Below are positions 1-5,018 of a DNA stretch of 5,018 nt, piece by piece. Position 1 is the first letter of the stretch. Every line of letters begins with the position of its first letter. A program made the translations under genes and the position numbers. The stretch comes from Leptospiraceae bacterium (lineage in GTDB: Bacteria > Spirochaetota > Leptospiria > Turneriellales > Turneriellaceae): assembly GCA_016788945.1 (NCBI GenBank), contig JAEUSA010000199.1, forward strand, positions 1 to 5,018, written 5' to 3'. The notes under the pieces were generated by a model. The model had not been told where the DNA came from. It made no database searches and worked only from the letters and a program-made list of their open reading frames with translations.

Positions 1-146
1 AAACCATCGGCAAAGCCGTTGACAGCGACGCTCATCGCGGGGGCAATTTCGCCGCCGGTACGCTCGACAGAAGTGAAAAAAATTATGCCGAGAGTGATGA
101 CTGCCGCTACGCCCCAAACGGCATAAATTTGTGCCCAAGCAGGCAT
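1..146 (-). CDS. Unrecognised membrane-anchored protein, N-terminal fragment
   Basis: This is the first 48 codons of a gene that runs off the left edge. The protein starts MPAWAQIYAVWG and continues with a strongly hydrophobic stretch at about residues 7-24 (VWGVAAVITLGIIFF is its core). A polar segment follows (TSVERTGGE), then a small-residue segment ending near NGFADG. This looks like a single membrane anchor or uncleaved signal segment with the rest of the protein beyond the edge. The ATG at 146-144 is preferred. The frame stays open upstream and a GTG at 182-180 would add a basic 12-residue tail (VAKKVFYNRRYK), which also suits a cytoplasmic N-terminus. Neither start has a good Shine-Dalgarno sequence. 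The gene is transcribed divergently from the RseP gene. I do not recognise the family and assign no function. The hydrophobic segment and normal codon use support real coding over the open plus-strand frames across the same bases. Confidence 0.55.
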   Translation of the reverse strand, partial: MPAWAQIYAVWGVAAVITLGIIFFTSVERTGGEIAPAMSVAVNGFADG

Positions 147-173
147 TTTATAGCGTCGGTTGTAAAAAACCTT

Positions 174-188
174 CTTCGCCACGCGAAG
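174..188. repeat. Hairpin-forming inverted repeat, 6-bp stem
   Basis: The sequence CTTCGC-CAC-GCGAAG is a perfect 6-bp inverted repeat with a 3-base spacer. It is not followed by a T-run on the plus strand. On the minus strand a run of T does follow, after AAGAAGG (rc of 164-169), but the gap and direction make a terminator for any known gene unlikely. It lies in the leader or promoter of the partial minus-strand gene and upstream of rseP. A regulatory role is possible but unproven. Confidence 0.35.
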
Positions 189-194
189 GCAGAG

Positions 195-210
195 GTGCTC
201 TCGAGAGTAC
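195..210. promoter_or_regulatory. Near-perfect 16-bp palindrome, candidate operator
   Basis: GTGCTCTCGAGAGTAC is a palindrome over 16 bp with only one imperfect symmetric pair (G197/T208, which would be a G-T pair in RNA). Its central ten bases, CTCTCGAGAG, are perfectly symmetric. It sits between two divergent genes, about 62 bp before the rseP start and about 49 bp before the partial gene's ATG, which is where an operator for a dimeric regulator would be expected. There is no spacer, so it is a poor RNA hairpin and better explained as a protein-binding site, if it is functional. No regulator gene is visible nearby and I recognise no known operator consensus. Confidence 0.35.
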
Positions 211-263
211 AGGGGAAAGCAAAATATTGCGAAATTCCTTTGCAGCCTCTCTCTTTTCTGAAC

Positions 264-268
264 GGTGA
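264..268 (+). promoter_or_regulatory. Ribosome binding site of rseP
   Basis: GGTGA lies 3 bases before the ATG at 272. The gap looks short, but GGTGA pairs with the UCACC at the very end of 16S rRNA. In that register the main GGAGG position would sit about 6 bases before the ATG, which is normal. An in-frame TGA at 266-268 stops any longer version, so this site and that stop together fix the rseP start at 272. Confidence 0.5.
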
Positions 269-271
269 GTC

Positions 272-1798
272 ATGTTCCTGCCTATACTCGCTGGCATATT
301 GCTGCTCGGTGTCTGCGTGTTTTTTCACGAGCTCGGGCATTTTTTAATCGGTAAGCTCGCCGGTGTCAGGCCGCGCGTGTTTTCGATCGGCTATGGACGT
401 GGCCTGCTTTTCAAGCGACGCAAGGGAACCATCTACCAGATTACTGCGATACCGCTTGGTGGCTACGTTCAGTTCTACGGCGACGATCCGTCAGACCAGA
501 CGCGCAAAATGCGCAAAGGTGATTTTTTCTCTGTTGGCCCGTGGCGGCGCATCGCGCTGGCATTCGGCGGCCCACTGTTTTCGATTCTGTTGGGTTTTGT
601 CATCGTTTTCATTCTGTTGCAAACGGGTTATCGCCCGATGGACAACATTATCCGTGTCGATCAGAAATCCGCACTGTATAAGGCGGGCTTGCGCGACGGT
701 GACCGCATCGTGCAGATCGACGGCAGCAACACACCCTCGTTTGACCGCATTGTTTATGAAACCGGGTTTGCCAAAGCGGAAACAATTGAAGCGGTGATTG
801 AACGCGCGGGTGTGAGGCAGCAGTTACAGCTGCCGATCACGCGCAGCGAAAGCGGTATGCCGGGTATGCTCGTGGGGGCACGGCCATTGTCGCGCCTGAC
901 GATGAATGAGCAGGGGCCGAAGGGCGTTGATCTGAGACCCGGCGACGAAATTCTGCGTGCAAACGGCGAAGATCTTTATTCAATCGAAGATCTAATTCGG
1001 GTATTGAACGCGAAGCAACAAGACACCGCGGTGATCGAGATTCGCCGGCCTGACGGCAAAGGCGGATTTCAGAATATTACGCAGACGGTGCCGCTGAAAA
1101 AACTTCCCCGTGTTGTCCTCAAGAACGTCACCGACCAGCAGACGGGTAAGGCCGTCGGTGATATTATTTTCGAAGAAGGCGGGGGCAAAGAATTTCAGAA
1201 CGTGTTCATCAACGGAGAAAGTTTTTCCACTTTTGCCGAAATGCGTGCTGCGCTCGAAAAGGCCGACCCGGAAACGCTGAAGCTGCGTATCGGTCCTGTG
1301 ATTATCAAGGCTGAAGTCAACGTTGGGTTCCGCAGCCAGATCGGTATCAAACCGCAGCCGAAACAAATCGGCTCTACAGCCAAAATGTCGCTGTTCGGCA
1401 AGATTGCGCTCGCCGCCGACGAAACGGTTTATGTAGCGCAGTCGACTTTTATCGGCTTGGCGCGCATCATTCAAGGCAAACTGTCGTTCGGCAAAAGCGT
1501 CTCGGGTCCGCCGAAGATGATCATGTTTGCCGCGAAGGCGATCGAACACGGTTGGGAGACATACTTTTTACTGATGGCGCAGATTACGATCATTCTGGGC
1601 GTGATGAACCTGCTGCCGATACCCGTGCTCGACGGAGGCCACATTGTGTTCTATCTGATCGAGGCGGTCTACAAACCGATCTCATTTAAAGCGCAGGCCA
1701 CGGCGACGCGCATCGGTATGGCGGTGATGCTTGCGATGGGTGTTTACGTGATCGGCAAAGACCTGATTGATATTTTCATCAATCGTGTGTTTGGCTAA
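272..1798 (+). CDS. rseP: RseP-family site-2 zinc metalloprotease (M50), intramembrane
   Basis: This 508-residue protein is an inner-membrane protease that cuts transmembrane segments of substrates such as anti-sigma factors and leftover signal peptides. The zinc site is complete: HELGH at residues 19-23 in the first membrane segment, and NLLPIPVLDGG at 446-456 near the C-terminus, with D454 as the third ligand. Residues 63-68 (PLGGYV) match the membrane-associated beta-loop. A second membrane segment spans about 94-117, a third about 430-450 and a fourth about 478-502. The periplasmic part has two PDZ domains, about 124-195 (GLRDGDRI at 139-146) and 200-275 (DLRPGDEI at 220-227). A further segment at about 295-345 resembles the end of a PDZ domain. 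Escherichia coli RseP has about 450 residues, so this one is longer by roughly that segment. The family's GPxxN motif reads GGPLFS at 99-104, with serine in place of asparagine. The usual neighbours dxr and cdsA are absent, and the substrate cannot be told from this window. Confidence 0.93.
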   Translation: MFLPILAGILLLGVCVFFHELGHFLIGKLAGVRPRVFSIGYGRGLLFKRRKGTIYQITAIPLGGYVQFYGDDPSDQTRKMRKGDFFSVGPWRRIALAFGGPLFSILLGFVIVFILLQTGYRPMDNIIRVDQKSALYKAGLRDGDRIVQIDGSNTPSFDRIVYETGFAKAETIEAVIERAGVRQQLQLPITRSESGMPGMLVGARPLSRLTMNEQGPKGVDLRPGDEILRANGEDLYSIEDLIRVLNAKQQDTAVIEIRRPDGKGGFQNITQTVPLKKLPRVVLKNVTDQQTGKAVGDIIFEEGGGKEFQNVFINGESFSTFAEMRAALEKADPETLKLRIGPVIIKAEVNVGFRSQIGIKPQPKQIGSTAKMSLFGKIALAADETVYVAQSTFIGLARIIQGKLSFGKSVSGPPKMIMFAAKAIEHGWETYFLLMAQITIILGVMNLLPIPVLDGGHIVFYLIEAVYKPISFKAQATATRIGMAVMLAMGVYVIGKDLIDIFINRVFG

Positions 1799-3101
1799 GC
1801 GATAGAGCAGATTTTTTTATCTGCTTACCCGCAGCGAGAGCAAAAAACAGCCACACAGAGAATAATCCGCCATAGAGCGACAGCGAAAGCGAGGGCGCAA
1901 TACCGGTGACAATAAACGGCGTGATCAGCGTCAGTATACCGCCCGCAATAAACGGCTGCGTGATTGCCGAACTTTCGGCGAACACGCGCGCGGCAGGCGT
2001 TTTGAATTTCGGGTCAACCATCTTCAATAGCATCAGCCCCGTCGCCGCCGTGCCGTTGAGCATGCCGAAATTGATGAGGCCGAGTTCAAAGCTGTACGGT
2101 ACCGGCAGAATTTTCGGTCGCAGGTAGAAATGGCAAAAAATATTCCATAAGAAACCGAGCGCAAAAACCGAGAGCAGCGGTACAAGGCCGTGCCCGATGA
2201 GCCGCACGTCGATAATGGCTATACCGGCAAAAATCAAAATCTCCAGAAAAACATCGGCCATCAGGGTAATGACGCCATTGTCGATCAACTGCTCTGCGCG
2301 TGACAGCATGAGTACGCGGCGTATCGCGAATCCGGCGATCAACGTATAGGCAAAGAGCGGCAGGCTCAGGCTGCGCAGCTTTTCGGCATCGGTGAGGCGC
2401 GGCAGAAGCTCGCGTTCAAAAATGCCTTTGAGAAAGATTCCGAGCCAGTATGCGGCGCCAATGAGAGCGAGGTTGACGAGCAGGGTATGCAGAGTGAACT
2501 CAGCGGGGTGACTTTCTGCTTTGACCGCTGCATCGCTCGCGATACGCCGACGTTGCCGGTGAATCAGCCATACGCCGCCGGCAATGCCGCAGATTAATCC
2601 GACTGTTGCGCTAAACAGGCCATATTCGAGCCCGGCGGGAATTCCGTTTTGTACCAGCATCGGCCCCATAGCGACCGCAGTGCCGTGCCCGCCGGCAAAG
2701 CCGGTTTCGAGCACTGAAGTAAACGCCATCGGTTCGCCGAAAAACGGCTTATAGACAAGAATGGTGCCGATGAGGCCGATCAGCACCTGGCCCATGACTG
2801 AGACCCACACAAGCGAAGTCTGCGCAAAAACATCGATAAAGCGGCGTTTGCGGGTGTTGCCGGGTTCAGCGCGCTGCAGAAAAAAACACGCGAACACCAG
2901 CGCGATAAATTCTGAGGGGAGTGATTTGAGGTGCACGAAAAAACCGCCGGCTTTCTCACCCGGCAGAAAGGTAAAAAATAGCAACACGATGATGCCGACC
3001 GTCAGCGAAGGTGGTATCTGGAAACGCGCGAGCAGCGGGATTTTTTTGCCGAGCAGGGAGCTTATGCCCAACAGCAATAAAACGAGTAAAAAATATTGCA
3101 T
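1779..3101 (-). CDS. gltS: Sodium/glutamate symporter family transporter (GltS/ESS)
   Basis: This 440-residue protein is very hydrophobic, with about ten or more membrane segments, and belongs to the sodium:glutamate symporter family, which couples sodium entry to glutamate uptake. The family hallmark GFAGGHGTA is at residues 134-142. A second conserved segment in the other half, GMLNGTAATG at 346-355, is followed by DPKFKTPAARVFAESS. These two glycine-rich segments fit the re-entrant loops of the two inverted halves. The halves are joined by a basic, polar loop at about 181-202 (HRQRRR onward). E. coli GltS has 401 residues, so this is slightly longer. An in-frame TAG directly before the ATG fixes the earliest start at 3101. 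No clear Shine-Dalgarno sequence precedes it. The gene follows uvrA on the same strand after 49 bp, and its last 20 bp overlap the 3' end of the convergent rseP gene. Glutamate as substrate is inferred from the family; another anionic substrate is possible. Confidence 0.85.
   Translation of the reverse strand: MQYFLLVLLLLGISSLLGKKIPLLARFQIPPSLTVGIIVLLFFTFLPGEKAGGFFVHLKSLPSEFIALVFACFFLQRAEPGNTRKRRFIDVFAQTSLVWVSVMGQVLIGLIGTILVYKPFFGEPMAFTSVLETGFAGGHGTAVAMGPMLVQNGIPAGLEYGLFSATVGLICGIAGGVWLIHRQRRRIASDAAVKAESHPAEFTLHTLLVNLALIGAAYWLGIFLKGIFERELLPRLTDAEKLRSLSLPLFAYTLIAGFAIRRVLMLSRAEQLIDNGVITLMADVFLEILIFAGIAIIDVRLIGHGLVPLLSVFALGFLWNIFCHFYLRPKILPVPYSFELGLINFGMLNGTAATGLMLLKMVDPKFKTPAARVFAESSAITQPFIAGGILTLITPFIVTGIAPSLSLSLYGGLFSVWLFFALAAGKQIKKSALSLSQTHD
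1806..1825. repeat. Inverted repeat just past the rseP stop, inside gltS
   Basis: AGCAGAT and ATCTGCT form a perfect 7-bp stem with a six-T loop (1813-1818 on the plus strand). The repeat starts 8 bases after the rseP stop codon and lies within the last codons of gltS (the KQIKKSA region). Neither strand shows a T-run directly after the stem, so it is not a standard intrinsic terminator. It might still slow or protect the 3' end of either transcript, or be chance in an A-rich lysine stretch. Confidence 0.3.
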
Positions 3102-3150
3102 CTACTGCACAGGCAATGAATCGCCAATGCAAGGCAAACAGTTTTCCGGA
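3102..3150 (-). other. Short gap between uvrA and gltS
   Basis: These 49 bp lie between the uvrA stop codon and the gltS start on the minus strand. I see no stem followed by a T-run, so no intrinsic terminator, and no convincing promoter. The gap contains a loose direct repeat (TTTGCCTTGCA and ATTGCCTGTGCA on the minus strand) of unknown meaning. Read-through from uvrA into gltS is therefore plausible but not shown. Confidence 0.4.
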
Positions 3151-5018
3151 TTACGGTTTTAACCAGCGCTTCAGGTATTCACCGGTCAGCGATTTTTTAT
3201 TCGCGGCGATCTGCTCCGGCGTACCCGTGGCAATAACTTCGCCGCCTTTGACGCCGCCTTCGGGCCCCATATCAATAATGTAATCTGCACATTTGATGAC
3301 GTCCATGTTGTGCTCGATGACGACGACGGTGTTACCCTCATCGACAAAACGTTGCAAAATGTTCATCAGCAGCCGAATATCTTCAAAGTGCAGGCCGGTC
3401 GTGGGTTCGTCGAGAATATACAGTGTCTTGCCGGTTGAACGGCGGGACAGTTCCGTCGCAAGTTTGACACGCTGCGCCTCACCGCCCGACAGCGTGGTTG
3501 CCGCCTGACCGAGCCTGATATAGCCAAGCCCGACATCGTTTAATGCCTTGAGCTTTGCATGTACCGCGGGTACCGCAGAGAAAAATTCTGCAGCCTCTTC
3601 GACGGGCATTTCGAGCACTTCGTAGATGTTCTTATTCTTGAAGCGTACTTCGAGAGTTTCCTGATTGTAGCGTTTGCCGTTGCAGACTTCGCAGCGCACA
3701 TAGACGTCGCTTAAAAAGTGCATCTCGATTTTTTTTACACCGTCGCCTGTACACGCTTCGCAGCGGCCACCTTCGACGTTGAATGAGAACCGACCGGCCT
3801 TATAGCCGCGCATCTGGCTTGCTGGCAGCGCAGCGAACAGATCGCGAATGGGGCCGAATGCCCCGGTGTACGTCGCCGGGTTCGACCGCGGTGTGCGACC
3901 AATGGGGCTCTGATCGATGTTGATGATCTTGTCGATGTGCTCAATTCCCTGAATCGTCTTGTGTTTGCCTGGCAGGTCTGAAGCGCCCATCAGCTTCTTA
4001 TTTATGCCTTTGAACAATATCTCGTTGATGAGTGAGCTCTTACCGCTGCCCGAAAGGCCGGTTACGACCGTGAGTACCGAAAGGGGAAAATCGACATCGA
4101 TATTCTTGAGATTGTTCTCCTTTGCACCGGTAATGCGGATCGATTGTTTTGCCGGTTTTCTGCGCTCTTTCGGTATCTCTATGCGTTTCTTGCCTGTAAG
4201 ATAATCGGCAGTGAGAGAATTTTTTGCGCGTTTGAGCTCCGTATAACTACCCGCAAACACCACCTGCCCACCGTGGCGCCCCGCGCCGGGACCCATGTCG
4301 ACGATAAAATCGGATTCTTGCATCGTCTCTTCATCATGCTCGACGACGACGATTGTGTTGCCGAGGTCACGCAAACCCTTGAGGGTCAAGATTAACTTGG
4401 CATTGTCTGATTGATGCAGGCCGATCGAAGGTTCGTCGAGCACATAGAGTACTCCCATCAGCGCCGAGCCGATCTGCGTTGCGAGGCGTATGCGCTGCGC
4501 TTCGCCGCCCGATAGCGAACCGGCGATACGGTCGAGCGTCAAATAACCCACACCGACGGAATTGAGAAAACGCAGGCGGTCAAAAATTTCTTTCATCGCC
4601 TGCTTGGCGATTTCTTGTTCGGTCTTGTTAAAATGGATTTTCTGAAAATAGTCGTGTGCCGATTCGAGTGTCATCGCGGTCGTTTCGGCAATGTTTTTGC
4701 CCTTGAGTTTGACCGCGAGCGCCACTGGCTTCAGACGCTTGCCCTTGCAGACGGGGCAGGGCATCTGCTCCATGTACTGCTCCATTTTTTGCCGCATGGT
4801 TTCTGATTGGGTCTGCATATAGCGCCGGTGCAGATTGGGAATGATGCCTTCGTAACCGCGCGAAAACTGGTAGGTGCTCTCATTGCCCTTCCACTCGTAG
4901 TTGAGTTTCAGGCTTTTGTCGCCATAGAGCAGCAGGTCGAAGATTTTTTTGGGCTGTTTTTTCCAGGGCGTGTCGGGGTCAAACGGCACCTTCTTGCGCA
5001 GCGCGTCGATCGATGCCT
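3151..5018 (-). CDS. uvrA: UvrA, excinuclease ABC subunit A (C-terminal two thirds)
   Basis: UvrA is the DNA-damage sensor of nucleotide excision repair. It works as a dimer, loads UvrB on lesions and uses two ABC-type ATPase modules. The window contains 621 codons plus the stop; the frame is open to the right edge, and about 300 N-terminal residues are missing, including the first Walker A motif and the UvrB-binding domain. Counting the GTG codon at 4989 as residue 1 (an internal codon, not the true start), features in order are: cysteine pair CPVC at 78-81; first ABC signature LSGGEAQR at 159-166; Walker B LYVLDEP at 181-187 with switch H218; second Walker [10 protein letters not shown] at 311-319; zinc finger C410-C413/C433-C436; second signature LSGGEAQR at 500-507; Walker B LYILDEP at 523-529 and switch H560. 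The end, [10 protein letters not shown], is typical for the family. All motifs expected in this part are intact. The gene leads into gltS after 49 bp. Confidence 0.97.
   Translation of the reverse strand, partial: ASIDALRKKVPFDPDTPWKKQPKKIFDLLLYGDKSLKLNYEWKGNESTYQFSRGYEGIIPNLHRRYMQTQSETMRQKMEQYMEQMPCPVCKGKRLKPVALAVKLKGKNIAETTAMTLESAHDYFQKIHFNKTEQEIAKQAMKEIFDRLRFLNSVGVGYLTLDRIAGSLSGGEAQRIRLATQIGSALMGVLYVLDEPSIGLHQSDNAKLILTLKGLRDLGNTIVVVEHDEETMQESDFIVDMGPGAGRHGGQVVFAGSYTELKRAKNSLTADYLTGKKRIEIPKERRKPAKQSIRITGAKENNLKNIDVDFPLSVLTVVTGLSGSGKSSLINEILFKGINKKLMGASDLPGKHKTIQGIEHIDKIINIDQSPIGRTPRSNPATYTGAFGPIRDLFAALPASQMRGYKAGRFSFNVEGGRCEACTGDGVKKIEMHFLSDVYVRCEVCNGKRYNQETLEVRFKNKNIYEVLEMPVEEAAEFFSAVPAVHAKLKALNDVGLGYIRLGQAATTLSGGEAQRVKLATELSRRSTGKTLYILDEPTTGLHFEDIRLLMNILQRFVDEGNTVVVIEHNMDVIKCADYIIDMGPEGGVKGGEVIATGTPEQIAANKKSLTGEYLKRWLKP

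Larger units (their letters stand above)
147..271. promoter_or_regulatory. Divergent intergenic region upstream of rseP
   Basis: These 125 bp separate two divergently transcribed genes, so they should hold the start signals for both. I could not find a convincing -35/-10 pair for a housekeeping sigma factor in either direction. There are AT-rich patches (for example around 221-228 and 161-169), but no hexamer pair with 16-18 bp spacing. The region does contain a short perfect hairpin at 174-188 and a near-perfect palindrome at 195-210, listed separately. That promoters lie here is an inference from gene layout, not from recognised promoter elements. If the partial gene really starts at the GTG at 182, the region shrinks to 183-271. 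Confidence 0.4.

Noticed and set aside
219..230. A small palindrome-like GCAAAATATTGC upstream of rseP.
   Set aside because: It matches its reverse complement at 10 of 12 positions but is AT-rich and short, and could easily arise by chance. It is not a clear -10 element either.
1..347. A plus-strand frame open from the left edge to 347, overlapping the rseP start.
   Set aside because: It would overlap 76 bp of a clear rseP gene and lies antisense to a hydrophobic, membrane-segment-like minus-strand frame. Its translation shows no domain-like pattern.
363..797. A 144-codon plus-strand frame inside rseP.
   Set aside because: It is an out-of-frame shadow of rseP. Its translation is rich in Arg, Ser and Cys with no recognisable motif.
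992..1549. A 185-codon minus-strand frame antisense to rseP.
   Set aside because: It is a shadow created by the codon bias of rseP, which clearly encodes conserved family features on the other strand.
3104..3140. A loose direct repeat (TTTGCCTTGCA and ATTGCCTGTGCA, minus strand) between uvrA and gltS.
   Set aside because: The copies are short and imperfect, and they match no known regulatory element.
3309..4364. Similar stretches within uvrA, for example near 3309-3339 and 4334-4364, and the two copies encoding LSGGEAQR.
   Set aside because: They encode the same motifs in the two homologous ATPase modules of UvrA, so this is ancient internal duplication normal for the family, not a mobile repeat.
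4987..4989. A GTG codon that could be read as the start of a 612-residue UvrA-like protein.
   Set aside because: The frame continues open with nine more codons to the window edge, and a UvrA starting here would lack the first Walker A motif. It is an internal valine.

Overview
The window holds four protein-coding genes packed almost end to end in a bacterial genome. Two are complete and two are cut by the window edges. From left to right they are: the N-terminal 48 codons of an unrecognised membrane-anchored protein on the minus strand (1-146); a short divergent intergenic region (147-271); a complete site-2 protease of the RseP family on the plus strand (272-1798); a complete sodium/glutamate-symporter (GltS/ESS family) gene on the minus strand (1779-3101); and the C-terminal two thirds of the DNA-repair ATPase UvrA on the minus strand (3151 to the right edge). 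No RNA gene, insertion sequence, CRISPR array, phage gene or attachment site was seen.

The base composition looks moderately GC-rich by eye (roughly mid-50s percent), and neither composition nor codon use breaks between genes, so the window reads as ordinary chromosome. The taxon cannot be fixed from sequence alone. The N-terminal region of the RseP protein (motifs FSIGYG, YQITA and GGYVQF followed by a GDD) resembles, from memory, the RseP-type proteins of Leptospirales spirochaetes. A moderately GC-rich member such as Turneriella or Leptonema is a reasonable but low-confidence guess.

The RseP gene starts after a 125-bp region shared with the divergent partial gene. This region carries a 6-bp-stem hairpin and a near-perfect 16-bp palindrome. 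The RseP and GltS genes converge and their coding sequences overlap by 20 bp. The UvrA and GltS genes point the same way with only 49 bp between them and no recognisable terminator, so GltS may be transcribed from the uvrA promoter.

Functionally the genes are unrelated: membrane proteolysis and envelope stress signalling, amino-acid uptake, and nucleotide excision repair. I found no convincing sign of a new biological system. The points most worth a second look are the palindromes between the divergent genes, the unidentified membrane protein at the left edge, the enlarged periplasmic part of RseP, and the convergent overlap with a hairpin beside it.
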